Shown: positions 10,232 to 20,084 of the stretch, in pieces | Layout of the letters: the number at the start of each line of letters is the position of its first letter | Numbering within the stretch: the stretch's first letter is position 1 | Origin: Gordonia paraffinivorans NBRC 108238 | Lineage (GTDB): Bacteria > Actinomycetota > Actinomycetes > Mycobacteriales > Mycobacteriaceae | DNA length: 64,000 nucleotides | Direction: 5' to 3' | Assembly (NCBI RefSeq): GCF_000344155.1 | Contig: NZ_BAOQ01000001.1 | Span: 1 to 64,000 of the forward strand | Notes under the pieces: generated by a model | Seen by the model: only the letters and a program-made list of their open reading frames with translations | Told to the model about the DNA's origin: nothing | Databases searched by the model: none | Made by a program: the position numbers and the translations under genes

Positions 10232-10469
10232 CGCGTTGATCCGGCCATCACCGGGGAGCACCCGGAAGAACAGAGCAGCACCGATTCGGCGGCGCTCCCA
10301 GTAGAACCGGGCGGGCGTGGCCCGTCACAGCCACCGGACCGTACGGAGTCTCCGCGCGGTCCCTGAGAGGCGTCGGGTTCCCGACGCAAGCGGGGTGGTA
10401 CCGCGTATGCCGTCAGGTGTGCGTCCCCGTGCCGAAGGTGACAGACATCCAGGCACGAGGAGACGAGCC
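10232..10469 (+). promoter_or_regulatory. T-box riboswitch controlling ileS
   Basis: The 5' leader of ileS is a T-box that senses uncharged tRNA-Ile. The conserved T-box sequence AAGCGGGGTGGTACCGCG is at 10388-10405. Its TGGT bulge (10396-10399) is complementary to the tRNA-Ile 3' end ACCA. The putative specifier in Stem I is ATC at 10247-10249, an Ile codon, in the context GGCCATCACCGG. The element runs to the ribosome site ACGAGGAG at about 10455-10462. There is no T-run after the antiterminator, so control is probably at translation initiation, as known for actinobacterial ileS T-boxes. Confidence 0.92.
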
Positions 10470-13400
10470 GTGGCGGACACGAACGACAAGGGCGCCGGCG
10501 AGCCGGGCACCACCGAGACCGGGCGTGCGTACCCCAAGGTCGACATGACGGGTGGGACAGGGCGCGGCGCCCCCCATTTCCCCTTCGTCGAGCAGAAGGT
10601 TCTCGACTACTGGGAGTCCGACGGCACCTTCGCCGCATCGATCGCCAACCGCGCCGACGCCGAGGAGTTCGTCTTCTACGACGGGCCGCCCTTCGCCAAC
10701 GGCCTGCCGCACTACGGGCACCTGCTGACCGGCTACGTCAAGGATGTCGTGCCGCGCTACCAGACCATGCGCGGCAAGAAGGTCGAACGCCGATTCGGTT
10801 GGGACACACACGGTCTGCCCGCAGAACTCGAGGCCGAGCGCCAGCTCGGGATCACCGACAAGTCGGAGATCGAGAAGATGGGCATGGAGAAGTTCAACGA
10901 GTACTGCCGCGACTCGGTTCTCCGCTACACCGGCGAATGGCGCGACTACGTCACCCGTCAGGCCCGCTGGGTCGACTTCGACAACGACTACAAGACGCTC
11001 GACCTCGACTTCATGGAGTCGGTCATGTGGGCGTTCAAGGCCCTCTACGACAAGGGCCTGATCTACCAGGGTTACCGCGTGCTGCCGTACAGCTGGTACG
11101 AGCAGACCCCGCTGTCCAACCAGGAGTCCAAGCTCGACGACGCCTACCGCATGCGGCAGGACCCGGCGGTCACCGTGCGGATGCCGTTGCGGGTGCCCGA
11201 GGGGCCGCTGTCGTCGCTCGACGGCGTCAACGCCCTGATCTGGACCACCACGCCCTGGACGCTGCCGTCGAACCTCGCGATCGCGGTCAATCCCGAGGTC
11301 ACCTACGTCCACGTCAAGGCCGCCGACGGGCAGGAGTACCTGCTCGCCGAAGCCCTGCTCGGCGCGTACTCCAAGGAGATCGCGGATCCGGAGGTGCTCG
11401 GCACCCACCTCGGCAAGGAACTCGAGAACCTCTCCTACACACCGCCGTTCGACTTCTTCCTCGGGCACCCGAACGCGCACCGTGTGCTGCTCGGCGACTA
11501 CGTCACCACCGACAGCGGCACCGGCGTCGTCCACCTCGCGCCGGCCTTCGGCGAGGAGGACATGGAGCTCGCTACCTCCTACGGGATCGAGGTCGTGCAG
11601 CCGCTCGATCCGGGCGGCCGCTTCACCTCGCAGGTCCCGCCGTACGAGGGCCTGATGGTCTTCGACGCCAACCCGGTCATCATCAAGGACCTCAAGGCGG
11701 CCGGGCGCATCCTGCGCCACGAGACCATCGAGCACTCCTACCCGCACTCGTGGCGGTCGGGGCAGCCGCTGATCTACATGGCGGTGCCGTCGTGGTTCGT
11801 CGCCGTCACCAAGTTCCGCGATCGCATGGTCGAGCTGAACAAGCAGATCACGTGGGTGCCCGAGCACATCCGCGACGGCCAGTTCGGCAAGTGGCTCGAG
11901 GGCGCCCGCGACTGGAACATCAGCCGCAACCGGTATTGGGGCGCGCCGATCCCGGTGTGGATCTCCGACGACCCGGAGTACCCGCGCATCGACGTCTACG
12001 GTTCGCTCGACGAGCTCGAGCGCGACTTCGGGGTGCGGCCGGACAACCTGCACCGCCCGTACATCGACGAGCTGACCCGGCCGAATCCCGACGACCCGAC
12101 CGGGAAGTCGACCATGCGTCGCGTGCCCGAGGTCCTCGACTGCTGGTTCGAGTCCGGGTCGATGCCCTACGCCCAGGTGCACTACCCGTTCGAGAACCGG
12201 GAGTGGTTCGACGGTGTTCTCTCGGACGGGGGGGACTCGGCCGACGCGCCGCCGCACAACCCCGGCGACTTCATCGTCGAGTACAACGGCCAGACCCGCG
12301 GCTGGTTCTACACGCTGCACGTGCTCGCGACCGCGCTGTTCGACCGCCCGGCGTTCAAGACCGTTGCCGCACACGGCATCGTGCTCGGTGACGACGGGCA
12401 GAAGATGTCCAAGTCCAAGCGCAACTACCCGGATGTCAACGAGGTCTTCGACCGCGACGGCTCCGACGCGATGCGCTGGTTCCTGATGGCCTCGCCGATC
12501 CTGCGCGGCGGCAATCTCGTGGTGACCGAACGCGGCATCCGCGAGGGGGTGCGCCAGGCGCTGCTGCCGCTGTGGAACGCCTACAGCTTCCTGCAGCTGT
12601 ACGCGGAGCGCCCGGCGACGTGGCGGACCGACTCGCAGCACGTGCTCGACCGCTACATCCTCGCCAAGCTCGCCTCCACGCGGGATGCGATGACCGAGGC
12701 GCTCGACACCTACGACATCGCCGGTGCCTGCGAGTCGTTCCGCGAGTTCGTCGAGTCGCTGACCAACTGGTACGTGCGCCGTTCGCGCGCCCGCTTCTGG
12801 GCCGGTCAGGACGCCGACACCGACGCCTTCGACACGCTGTACACGGTGCTCGAGGTGGCCTGCCGCCTGGCGTCGCCGCTGCTGCCGCTGGCCACCGAGG
12901 CCATCTGGCGCGGCCTCACCGGCGAGCGTTCGGTGCACCTGACCGACTGGCCGACCGCCGACGAGCTGCCGGCCGACGCCGATCTGGTCGCCGCGATGGA
13001 CGAGGTGCAGGCGGTGTGCTCGGTGGCATCGAGCGTCCGCAAGGCCAACAAGCTGCGCGTGCGCCTGCCGCTGCCCGGCCTGACCGTCGCGTCGCCGACC
13101 GCGGCCGCTCTCGAGCCGTACGTCGACCTGGTCAAGGACGAGATGAACGTCAAGTCCGTCACGCTCGCCACCGACGCCAGCGAGTACGGCCGCTACGAGA
13201 TCGCGGTCAACGCACGTGCCGCCGGCCCGCGCCTGGGCAAGGACGTCCAGCGTGCGATCAAGGCCGTGAAGTCGGGTAACTGGGAGGTGCGGACCGACGC
13301 CGAGGGCAACGAGGTCGTCGTCGCCGACGGCATCGAGCTCCTCGACTCCGAGTACACCCGCAAGCTCGTGGCCGTCGAACCCGATTCCACCGCCGAGCTG

Positions 13401-13703
13401 CCCGGTGGCAAGGGTCTGGTCGTCCTCGACACCAACGTCACGCCGGAGCTCGAGGCCGAGGGCTGGGCCAAGGACCGGGTGCGCGAGCTCCAGGACGCGC
13501 GCCGCAACCTGGACCTCGACGTCTCCGACCGCATCACCGTGCGGCTGGTGGTCCCCGCCGAGCGTCTCGAGTGGGCGCGGACCCACTCCGACCTCATCGC
13601 CGGTGAGGTCCTGGCGATCGAGTTCGACGTCGTCGCCGACGGCGGGCCGGGCGCCATCGAACTCGGTGACGGCGTCACCGCCGATGTCGCGAAGGTCGGC
13701 TGA
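10470..13703 (+). CDS. ileS: isoleucyl-tRNA synthetase IleS
   Basis: Class Ia aminoacyl-tRNA synthetase of 1077 aa. The HIGH-type motif reads GLPHYGH (about residues 78-84) and the KMSKS motif is present as [10 protein letters not shown] (about 643-652). The CP1 editing domain lies between them, with [10 protein letters not shown]. The HYGH form and the C-terminal region without obvious zinc knuckles resemble the eukaryote-like, mupirocin-tolerant IleS group; that tolerance is an inference. The GTG start at 10470 follows ACGAGGAG and ends the T-box leader. Starts further upstream would place the riboswitch inside the coding region. Confidence 0.97.
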   Translation: MADTNDKGAGEPGTTETGRAYPKVDMTGGTGRGAPHFPFVEQKVLDYWESDGTFAASIANRADAEEFVFYDGPPFANGLPHYGHLLTGYVKDVVPRYQTMRGKKVERRFGWDTHGLPAELEAERQLGITDKSEIEKMGMEKFNEYCRDSVLRYTGEWRDYVTRQARWVDFDNDYKTLDLDFMESVMWAFKALYDKGLIYQGYRVLPYSWYEQTPLSNQESKLDDAYRMRQDPAVTVRMPLRVPEGPLSSLDGVNALIWTTTPWTLPSNLAIAVNPEVTYVHVKAADGQEYLLAEALLGAYSKEIADPEVLGTHLGKELENLSYTPPFDFFLGHPNAHRVLLGDYVTTDSGTGVVHLAPAFGEEDMELATSYGIEVVQPLDPGGRFTSQVPPYEGLMVFDANPVIIKDLKAAGRILRHETIEHSYPHSWRSGQPLIYMAVPSWFVAVTKFRDRMVELNKQITWVPEHIRDGQFGKWLEGARDWNISRNRYWGAPIPVWISDDPEYPRIDVYGSLDELERDFGVRPDNLHRPYIDELTRPNPDDPTGKSTMRRVPEVLDCWFESGSMPYAQVHYPFENREWFDGVLSDGGDSADAPPHNPGDFIVEYNGQTRGWFYTLHVLATALFDRPAFKTVAAHGIVLGDDGQKMSKSKRNYPDVNEVFDRDGSDAMRWFLMASPILRGGNLVVTERGIREGVRQALLPLWNAYSFLQLYAERPATWRTDSQHVLDRYILAKLASTRDAMTEALDTYDIAGACESFREFVESLTNWYVRRSRARFWAGQDADTDAFDTLYTVLEVACRLASPLLPLATEAIWRGLTGERSVHLTDWPTADELPADADLVAAMDEVQAVCSVASSVRKANKLRVRLPLPGLTVASPTAAALEPYVDLVKDEMNVKSVTLATDASEYGRYEIAVNARAAGPRLGKDVQRAIKAVKSGNWEVRTDAEGNEVVVADGIELLDSEYTRKLVAVEPDSTAELPGGKGLVVLDTNVTPELEAEGWAKDRVRELQDARRNLDLDVSDRITVRLVVPAERLEWARTHSDLIAGEVLAIEFDVVADGGPGAIELGDGVTADVAKVG

Positions 13704-13722
13704 CCGGCGAGTTCGCGACAGC

Positions 13723-13749
13723 TGTCACGTTCTGCCTCCCGTCGGTGTC
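13723..13749 (+). promoter_or_regulatory. candidate ECF41-type promoter
   Basis: TGTCACG at 13723-13729 matches the ECF41 -35 consensus TGTCACA except for its last base. A -10-like TGTC lies 16 bp downstream (13746-13749; consensus CGTC). A perfect CGTC also occurs at 13740-13743 but is only 10 bp away. The site is 41-67 bp upstream of the oxidoreductase that is coupled to an ECF41 sigma gene. ECF41 sigma factors typically transcribe their own locus. Confidence 0.5.
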
Positions 13750-13789
13750 TCGAGGATGACCACCTCGAACACCGACGGAAGGCAGAACG

Positions 13790-14980
13790 ATGAACACATC
13801 CGACATCACCACGATCGCCCCTACCCGCGTCGTCGTCCTCGGCGGCGGCTACGCCGGCGCGATGGCGGCCAACCGGCTGCGTCGCAAGCCCGATGTCGAC
13901 GTCACGGTCGTCAATCCCCAGCCGTTCTTCGTGCACCGGATCCGGCTGCACCAGTTCGTCGCACGGACCGGTGACCCGCAGGTCGGGTTCGACGCCGTGC
14001 TCGGCGACGGCATCGACGTCGTCGTCGACACCGCCGTCCGCATCGAGGCCGCGGCGCGGCGTGTCCATCTGGCGTCGGGCAAGCACCTCGACTATGACCA
14101 CCTGATCTACGCCATCGGCAGCCGGAATCGCCTGCCGGAGATCCCCGGCGCGGCCGACCACGCTCTGTCGGCCTCGGACTGGGCGGCGGCGCAACGACTC
14201 CGGGAGCGTCTCGACACCCTGGACAGCGGTGCCCCGGTGGTCGTCGTCGGCGGCGGACTCACGGGCGTCGAGCTCGCGGGAGAGTTCGCCGACCGCGGCT
14301 TGGCGGTCACGCTCGTCGGCGGCGGCGTCCTGGCCCCGTCGGTGGGGGAACGGGGGCGGCGGGCCACCCTACGCCAGCTGGCGCGGCTCGGCGTCGACGT
14401 TCTCGCCGAAGCGCGCGTCACCCGGGTGCAGGCCACGCAGGTGACCGTCGAGATGGACGGACACGAGCGGGTGTTGCCCAGTGCGGCAACGGTGTTCGCC
14501 ACCGGGTTCGTCGCCCCGGAACTGGCCGCCGACAGCGGGCTGACCACCGACGGGATCGGCCGCCTGCGGACCGACGAGAACCTGAACAGCGTCGACGACG
14601 AGCGGATCGTCGGGGCGGGCGACGCGGTCGCCGTCGCCGGGATCCCGCTGAGGATGAGCTGCCAGGCGGCGCAACCGTTGGGTGTGCAGGCGGCCGAGGC
14701 CGTCCTGGCGCGGATCGCCGGCGACTCCCCGAAGCCGGTGGACCAGGGCTTCGTCGCCCAGTGCACCAGCATCGGCCGTCACGCGGCCACCCTGCAGTTC
14801 ACCCGGCGCGACGACTCGCCTGCCCGTGCGGTCGTGACCGGCCGCCTCGCCGCCCTGGCCAAGGAGACGGTGTGCCGCGGTATCGTGTGGAACATCCGCC
14901 GCGAGGCCGCGCGACCCGGAACCTTCAGCTGGCCGCGCAACCGCGAGGCGACCGCCGAGCGTGAGGCGGTCCTGCAGTGA
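13790..14980 (+). CDS. NDH-2-like FAD/NAD(P)-dependent oxidoreductase
   Basis: Two-dinucleotide-binding-domain flavoprotein of 396 aa. The FAD loop VVVLGGGYAGAMAANRL lies near residues 14-30, the NAD(P) loop VVVVGGGLTGVELAGEF near 147-163, and a C-terminal FAD motif reads ERIVGAGDAVAV. It resembles type II NADH dehydrogenases but has no clear C-terminal membrane helix, so quinone reduction is uncertain. Its stop overlaps the start of the ECF41 sigma gene. ECF41 loci commonly pair the sigma factor with a carboxymuconolactone decarboxylase, oxidoreductase or epimerase, which fits. Confidence 0.85.
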   Translation: MNTSDITTIAPTRVVVLGGGYAGAMAANRLRRKPDVDVTVVNPQPFFVHRIRLHQFVARTGDPQVGFDAVLGDGIDVVVDTAVRIEAAARRVHLASGKHLDYDHLIYAIGSRNRLPEIPGAADHALSASDWAAAQRLRERLDTLDSGAPVVVVGGGLTGVELAGEFADRGLAVTLVGGGVLAPSVGERGRRATLRQLARLGVDVLAEARVTRVQATQVTVEMDGHERVLPSAATVFATGFVAPELAADSGLTTDGIGRLRTDENLNSVDDERIVGAGDAVAVAGIPLRMSCQAAQPLGVQAAEAVLARIAGDSPKPVDQGFVAQCTSIGRHAATLQFTRRDDSPARAVVTGRLAALAKETVCRGIVWNIRREAARPGTFSWPRNREATAEREAVLQ

Positions 14981-15911
14981 CCGGCTCGCCGACGAGAGGT
15001 GTTGCTCCGGTGAACAGCAGCGAATCCGACCGTCGCGCAGCTCGTTTCGCCGAGCTGCGGCCGCTGCTGTTCACCGTGGCCTACGAGATCGTCGGGACCG
15101 CCGCCGACGCCGACGACGTGCTGCAGGACAGCTACCTGCGGTGGGCGGAGGTCGACGACACCGCCGTCGACGACACGAAGGCGTACCTCGCGAAGATCGT
15201 GACGCGCCAGGCGCTCAACGTGCTGCGGTCGCGGACACGACGCCGCGAGGACTACGTCGGGCCGTGGCTGCCCGAGCCGATCCTGCTCGACGAGCGGGAC
15301 CTCGTCGACGACGTGGTGCTCGCGAGTCGGTGTCGACGGCGATGCTGATCGTCCTGGAATCGCTCAGCCCGGACGAGCGCGCGGTGTTCGTGCTGCGGGA
15401 GGTGTTCGGGTTCTCCTACACCGAGATCGCGGACATGCTGGACAGGGCGCCGGCGACGGTCCGCCAGATCGGGCACCGGGCCCGCAACCACGTCGAGGCG
15501 CGTCGTCCCCGGTACGACCCGGTGGACTCCGAACGGGCCGCCGCCGCAGTCGACGCGTTCCTCGCCGCGGCCGAATCCGGGGACGTGGAAAGGCTTCTCG
15601 AGTTGCTCGCGCCCGAGGTCGAGTTCACCGCCGACAGCGACGGCAAGGTGATGGCCGTGCGTCGCCCGGTCCGCGGTGCGCTCGCGGTGGCGCATCTGCT
15701 GGCCGGTTTCGTCCGGCTCGGCAAGGACATGGATTACCGCCTCGAACCCGCGGTGTTCAACAACCAGCCCGGCGTCGCGATCTACGTCGACGGCGAGCTC
15801 GCCGGCACGTTCACCCTGCACATCGTCGACGGCGTGATCCAGCAGATCTACGCCATGCGCAACCCGGACAAGCTCGCCCGCATCGACCGGCCACGGGTGA
15901 TCGCGCGGTAG
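14977..15911 (+). pseudogene. ECF41-family sigma factor (SigJ-like), frameshifted
   Basis: The first frame (GTG 14977 to TGA 15348) encodes sigma region 2, with RPLLFTVAYEIVGTAADADDVLQDSYLRW, and the ECF41 linker motif YVGPWLPEP. The sigma-4 helix-turn-helix (LSPDERAVFVLREVFGFSYTEIADML) and the SnoaL-like C-terminal extension with NPDKL continue in a different frame to 15911. Restoring one G near 15331 (GCGAGTCGG to GCGGAGTCGG) would join them as DDVVLAESVSTAML. Both halves keep coding-like GC3. Either this is a recent inactivating deletion or a sequencing error. The C-terminal extension normally modulates sigma activity. It overlaps the oxidoreductase stop and was probably co-transcribed with it. 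Confidence 0.85.
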
Positions 15912-15913
15912 GT

Positions 15914-15930
15914 CCCCTCCGCGGGAGGGG
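15914..15930. terminator. hairpin between convergent genes
   Basis: CCCCTCC-GCG-GGAGGGG is a perfect 7-bp stem with a 3-nt loop. It lies between the convergent sigma-factor and TetR genes and probably terminates transcription from both sides. Confidence 0.55.
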
Positions 15931-15969
15931 TGGGTCCGCGGTCGCCGAGTACGAGCGCCGCCGGGGGAG

Positions 15970-16662
15970 TCAGGTCCGGAACAGTCCCGACAGCGTCATC
16001 TCCATCTGCATCCGGAACAACGCCCCCGGATGGGCGAAGGTGTCCTTGCCGTACTGGCCGAAGGTCTCGAGGCCGATCGCCCCCACCATGACCGCCCACA
16101 GCGTCGTCGACGCGGCGAGGACCGACGCCGGGGCGTCGAGCCCGAACTCGTCGCGGATCGCGGCCATGTCGGCGGCGACGTCGTCCGGCGGAGTGGGCAG
16201 GTCGTCGCGCAGCAGGCCTTCTGCGTGTGCCGCCGCGCATTCGCGCAGAAGCAGTCCGGGGACGCGCGTGCCCGGCCCGGTCGTCTGCTCGCCGGGCGCG
16301 GAATAGCCGGGGACCGGGCTGCCGTAGAGCAACGCCCAGCGGGCCGGCTCGTCGAGCGCCCATCTTCTCGCCGTCTCCCCGGCGAGGAGCAGTCGCTGTC
16401 GCCGATGGGCCTCCTCGACGGAGCCCACCGCCGCCTCGATCGCATCGGCCACGTCGTTGTACGCCTCGACGAGGAGCATCGTCAGCAGCTCGTCGCGGCT
16501 CGGGACGTAGCGGTACACCGCCGATGACACCACGCCCATCTCGCGCGCGATCGCACGGAGCGAGAGCCCGGCGGCCCCGTGGGTGGCGAGGTGTTCGCGA
16601 CCCAGCCGGCGGATCTCCTCGGTCATCTTCGCGCGGTTCTCCGCGCGGCTGCCTCTGGCCAT
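15970..16662 (-). CDS. TetR-family transcriptional regulator
   Basis: Product of 230 aa. The N-terminal TetR helix-turn-helix (about residues 14-60) includes LSLRAIAREMGVVSSAVYRYVPSRDELL. The C-terminal ligand-binding domain resembles the TetR_C_13-like/WHG group, with ARWALLYGSPVPGY. The ATG at 16662 follows CGAGGATCGG; an upstream in-frame ATG at 16680 lies on an operator. The gene is divergent from the DUF385 gene and has two near-identical palindromes between them. It is therefore most likely an autorepressor that also controls the neighbour. Confidence 0.9.
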   Translation of the reverse strand: MARGSRAENRAKMTEEIRRLGREHLATHGAAGLSLRAIAREMGVVSSAVYRYVPSRDELLTMLLVEAYNDVADAIEAAVGSVEEAHRRQRLLLAGETARRWALDEPARWALLYGSPVPGYSAPGEQTTGPGTRVPGLLLRECAAAHAEGLLRDDLPTPPDDVAADMAAIRDEFGLDAPASVLAASTTLWAVMVGAIGLETFGQYGKDTFAHPGALFRMQMEMTLSGLFRT

Positions 16663-16682
16663 GATCCGATCCTCGCACATTT

Positions 16683-16699
16683 CGAGAGCGGTGCTCTTG
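16683..16699. promoter_or_regulatory. TetR operator O1 (imperfect)
   Basis: CGAGAGC-GGT-GCTCTTG, a 17-bp inverted repeat with one arm mismatch. It lies just upstream of the TetR start codon and is the same unit as O2 49 bp away. Confidence 0.75.
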
Positions 16700-16731
16700 A
16701 TTTGTGGGGCGTGGTCGTGCACACTCAGAAA

Positions 16732-16748
16732 CGAGAGCGGTGCTCTCG
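16732..16748. promoter_or_regulatory. TetR operator O2 (perfect palindrome)
   Basis: CGAGAGC-GGT-GCTCTCG, a perfect 17-bp inverted repeat ending 31 bp before the ATG of the nitroreductase-family gene. It would block that gene's promoter. The spacer GGT is shared with O1. Confidence 0.8.
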
Positions 16749-16779
16749 AAATGTGATCAGCAGAGAAAGGCTCCCGAAG

Positions 16780-17238
16780 ATGACCGCCACCGCCACCCAC
16801 TACCGCGCCCCCGAAGGCGCCGACGCCACTTTCAACCGGGTCGTCCGCTGGCTTGCCGACCACGGCGTCAACCTCGCCGGGGCGCAGAACCTCACCGTGG
16901 CCGGCCGGCGCACCGGGAAGCCGCAGACCGTCCCGGTCAACCTGCTGCGCCTCGACGGCCGGGAGTACCTGGTCTCGCCGCGGGGCAACACCCAGTGGGC
17001 GCGCAATGCGCGGGTCGCCGGAACCGTCGAACTCCGGCGCGGGCGCCGTCGCCGCACGGTGGCGCTCGCCGAACTCGATCCCGCGCTGCGCCCGCCGATC
17101 ATCGCCGAGTACCTGCGCAAGTGGGGCTGGGAGGTGGGCCGGTTCCTGCCCGAGGGGCTGTCGGCCAAGCCGACCGACGACGAGCTCGTCCGGCACGCCG
17201 CGTCGATCCCGGTCTTCGCCGTCGGTCACACAGAGTAG
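16780..17238 (+). CDS. nitroreductase/deazaflavin-dependent (DUF385, Ddn-like) protein
   Basis: Product of 152 aa in the split beta-barrel family that includes the F420-dependent nitroreductase Ddn of M. tuberculosis. The family signature runs through [19 protein letters not shown] and [21 protein letters not shown]. Such proteins usually bind F420 or FMN and reduce quinones or nitro compounds; the substrate here is unknown. The ATG follows GAGAAAGG. It is divergent from a TetR gene with a perfect palindrome at the promoter, so it is probably inducible. Confidence 0.85.
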   Translation: MTATATHYRAPEGADATFNRVVRWLADHGVNLAGAQNLTVAGRRTGKPQTVPVNLLRLDGREYLVSPRGNTQWARNARVAGTVELRRGRRRRTVALAELDPALRPPIIAEYLRKWGWEVGRFLPEGLSAKPTDDELVRHAASIPVFAVGHTE

Positions 17239-17266
17239 GTGGCCGTCCGCTCGACCCGCCCGTCAC

Positions 17267-17272
17267 TAGACT
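17267..17272 (+). promoter_or_regulatory. -10 element of a leaderless dinX transcript
   Basis: TAGACT ends 7 bp before the GTG at 17280. Transcription would start at or next to the start codon, giving a leaderless mRNA as is common in mycobacteria. No clear -35 is seen. Confidence 0.45.
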
Positions 17273-17279
17273 CGGACGG

Positions 17280-18851
17280 GTGGTGAGCCCGGCCCCCGAA
17301 CCGACGACTGCGGACGGTTCCTCCGTACCGCAGCGGTGGGTCTCGGGTACCGGTCCGGGTGGGGCGGTGCCGACCGGGCACGACGCCGAACGCAGCTCGC
17401 GGTGGGTCCTGCACCTCGACATGGACGCGTTCTTCGCGTCGGTCGAGCAACTCACCCGGCCCACGTTGCGGGGGCGACCCGTTCTCGTCGGCGGCTCGGG
17501 CGGCCGGGGAGTGGTCGCCGGAGCCAGTTACGAGGCCCGCGTCTTCGGTGCGAGGTCGGCGATGCCGATGCATCAGGCCCGACGCCTCATCGGCCCCACC
17601 GGGGTCGTGGTCCCGCCGCGCGGGGTCGTCTACGGCACCGTCAGCAAACGCGTCTTCCGCATTCTGCGCCAAGCGGTCCCGGTCATCGAGACGCTCTCCT
17701 TCGACGAGGCCTTCGCCGAACCCGCCGAACTCGTCGGCGCGACGGTCGCCGACGCCCGCGCCTTCGCCGAGGATCTCCGGGGGCGCATCCGTTCCGAGGT
17801 GGGACTCGCCGCGTCGGTCGGGGTCGGCAGCGGCAAGCAGCTCGCCAAGATCGCGTCGGGCATGGCGAAACCCGATGGCGTGATGGTGATCCCGCCGTCG
17901 GGTCAGCTGGAGTTCCTCCACGGGCTGCCCGTCCGCAAACTGTGGGGGATCGGGCCGGTGTCGGGAGACCGACTGGCGCGGTTGGGGATCAACACCATCG
18001 GCGATCTCGCGGCGATGTCGACGGTCGAGGTGGCGTCGGTCCTCGGCGGCACCGTCGGGCCCGCGCTGCATCGTCTCGCCCAGGGCATCGACGACCGGCC
18101 GGTCACCGAACGCGCATCGGCCAAGCAGATCAGCGCCGAGTCGACCTTCGCGGAGGACATCGTCGAACTCGACGAACTGCGCAAGGCCATCCGCCGCGCG
18201 GCGAGCGATGCGCATCGCCGCCTGCTCAAGGACGGTCGCGGCGCCCGGACCGTGGTGCTGAAGCTCAAACGATCCGACATGTCGATCCTCACCCGGTCGG
18301 CCACCACCGCGGCGGCCACGACCGACTTCGACGACCTCGAACGCACCGCCCAGCGCCTCGCCCTCGACCCGCGTTCGGTGGGCGCGATCCGCCTTGTGGG
18401 AGTGGGATTCTCAGGACTCACCGCGGTGCAGCAGTATGCGCTCTTCGACGACCTCGGCCCCGCCGGCGACGAGCTGACCCATCACGACACCGCGACCGAC
18501 GCCCCCTCGGCGGGGGATTCGGGATCGGGTGAGGTCGTCGAGGTGTCGGAGACCGTGCATGATCCGACCGCCGATGTCTCCTCGCCCGAGCCGGTGCGCT
18601 TCGCCCCCGGCGGGGATCCCGCACGTCGGGTCCCGTTCGCGCCCGGGGCCGACGTGCGGCACCCGGAGTACGGGCACGGCTGGGTGCAGGGGAGCGGGCA
18701 CGGGGTGGTCACGGTCCGATTCGAGACGCGCACCACCGGCCCCGGGCGCACCCGGACCTTCGCCGTCGACGACCCCGACCTGCGTCCTGCCGATCCGCTC
18801 GACAGCCTCGAGTGGGACCTCGGCGCCGAGGACGACGACGCCGGCGTGTGA
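17280..18851 (+). CDS. Y-family DNA polymerase IV (DinX/DinB type)
   Basis: Translesion polymerase of 523 aa, closest in motifs and gene order to mycobacterial DinX (Rv1537). It follows ileS at some distance and precedes ansA. Catalytic blocks are LDMDAFFAS (acidic residues near 47-49) and [10 protein letters not shown] (near 139-148). The helix-hairpin-helix region reads [23 protein letters not shown] beta-clamp-binding motif follows the little finger domain. The C-terminal 130 residues add an acidic linker and the DinX-type tail module [26 protein letters not shown]. The GTG at 17280 is favoured by the leaderless -10; GTG 17283 is equivalent. Confidence 0.93.
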   Translation: MVSPAPEPTTADGSSVPQRWVSGTGPGGAVPTGHDAERSSRWVLHLDMDAFFASVEQLTRPTLRGRPVLVGGSGGRGVVAGASYEARVFGARSAMPMHQARRLIGPTGVVVPPRGVVYGTVSKRVFRILRQAVPVIETLSFDEAFAEPAELVGATVADARAFAEDLRGRIRSEVGLAASVGVGSGKQLAKIASGMAKPDGVMVIPPSGQLEFLHGLPVRKLWGIGPVSGDRLARLGINTIGDLAAMSTVEVASVLGGTVGPALHRLAQGIDDRPVTERASAKQISAESTFAEDIVELDELRKAIRRAASDAHRRLLKDGRGARTVVLKLKRSDMSILTRSATTAAATTDFDDLERTAQRLALDPRSVGAIRLVGVGFSGLTAVQQYALFDDLGPAGDELTHHDTATDAPSAGDSGSGEVVEVSETVHDPTADVSSPEPVRFAPGGDPARRVPFAPGADVRHPEYGHGWVQGSGHGVVTVRFETRTTGPGRTRTFAVDDPDLRPADPLDSLEWDLGAEDDDAGV

Positions 18852-18877
18852 AACGCCCGGTGCGTGCGGCTCTGCGG

Positions 18878-19849
18878 TCAGGCCCCGGAGGCGTGGAAGA
18901 ACCCGGAGGCGTGGAAGAACCCGGCGACGGTCTCCGGCTCCGCCCGTGCGGTGAGCAGGGCGATCAGCGCCATGCGCGCCTGCGGCGCCCGCAACCACGG
19001 TGAGACGATCGCACCGGCGCGACTCAGGTCGACGGCGCCGCCCCCGCCGCCGTAGGTGGCGGTGACCTCGCCGTAGGGCACCCGGCTCGTCACGACCACG
19101 GTGACGCCGTGGGTGACGGCGAGCGAGACCTCGGCGACGATGTCCGGATGCGTGTTGCCCGAACCCGTTGCGGCGAGCACGATCCCGGCGGCGTTCTGCG
19201 CGACCGCCGCGGCGATCAGCCCCGGCGACACCCCGGGATAGAGCGCGAACATGTCCACCCGTGCGGTGCGGCCGACCGGTATCTCGTCGAGGACGGGTCG
19301 CGGCAGGTCGGTGCGTACCGAGTCGAAGGCCAGCGGATCGACGGTGGAGACCTTGAACAATCCCCGCGCGGGGAGGGTCCGGCCGCCGGCCACCACCAGC
19401 ACCCCGCGCCCGCGCGCGGCCGGATCGTGGACCGTCGCGAGTGCCGCGGCGAGGTTCGACGGCCCGTCGGCGTCGGGATGGTCGGCAGGCAGCTGAGCGC
19501 CGGTGAACACCACCGGCCGGTCGTCGGTGCAGTACAGATCCGCCAGGAAGGCCGTCTCCTCCATGGTGTCGGTGCCGTGCGTCACCACCACGCCGGCGAC
19601 CGTCGGGTCGGCGAGGGCCTCGGCGATCGCCCGCACCACCGCGAACTGGTCCGCCACCGTCATGGCCGAACTGTCGACCGACATGAGGTCGACGGTTCGG
19701 ACCGGGCCGGTGGGTGCCTCGCCGCCCGTCGCCGACAGCAGGTCGCCGGGCGCGAGGGCCGGGACCGCGCCGTCGGCGGTCGTGCGCGCGGCGATCGTCC
19801 CGCCGGTGCTGATGAGTACGGTCGGTCCGGATGCCTCAGATGCCGCCAT
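18878..19849 (-). CDS. ansA: L-asparaginase
   Basis: Type I/II bacterial asparaginase of 323 aa that hydrolyses L-Asn to Asp and ammonia. Both catalytic motifs are present: STGGTIA (residues 14-20) and VVVTHGTDTMEETA (87-100) with Thr93-Asp94. There is no signal peptide, so a cytoplasmic enzyme is likely. ATG 19849 is chosen over TTG 19858 because a GAGG lies about 10 nt upstream. The C-terminus has a six-residue in-frame duplication, GFFHAS twice, from an 18-bp DNA repeat. It is convergent with the polymerase gene, as in M. tuberculosis. Confidence 0.95.
   Translation of the reverse strand: MAASEASGPTVLISTGGTIAARTTADGAVPALAPGDLLSATGGEAPTGPVRTVDLMSVDSSAMTVADQFAVVRAIAEALADPTVAGVVVTHGTDTMEETAFLADLYCTDDRPVVFTGAQLPADHPDADGPSNLAAALATVHDPAARGRGVLVVAGGRTLPARGLFKVSTVDPLAFDSVRTDLPRPVLDEIPVGRTARVDMFALYPGVSPGLIAAAVAQNAAGIVLAATGSGNTHPDIVAEVSLAVTHGVTVVVTSRVPYGEVTATYGGGGGAVDLSRAGAIVSPWLRAPQARMALIALLTARAEPETVAGFFHASGFFHASGA
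18885..18920 (-). repeat. perfect 18-bp tandem duplication at the ansA 3' end
   Basis: CCGGAGGCGTGGAAGAAC occurs twice without a gap (18885-18902 and 18903-18920). It adds one copy of a six-residue unit just before the asparaginase stop codon. The perfect identity suggests a recent replication-slippage event. Confidence 0.9.
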
Positions 19850-20084
19850 GGTGGTCAAGCCTCACGGTCGGCCGGGACCGCGTCAAGCACCTCGACGATC
19901 GGGCGCCGGGCCGGCTCGGTGGCCGACCCGACCCGGGGCGCGTCGTGGTGGACCCGGGAACACTCAGCTTCGTTTGGCATAGTGGTGAGGGCTGTCACCG
20001 GGGGAGACCCCGGCAGACCCACCGACGACACGGGCCGGCGCCTCGTCGCGCGCCCGGAGTCCACAGACACAGTGAGGGAGATCC

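Noticed and set aside
10317..10469. Longer IleS reading frame starting at 10317
   Set aside because: The added 51 codons are the T-box riboswitch, and a ribosome site precedes GTG 10470.
13740..13743. CGTC as the -10 of the ECF41 promoter
   Set aside because: The sequence matches the consensus, but it is only 10 bp from the -35-like element. The TGTC at 16 bp is the better-spaced choice.
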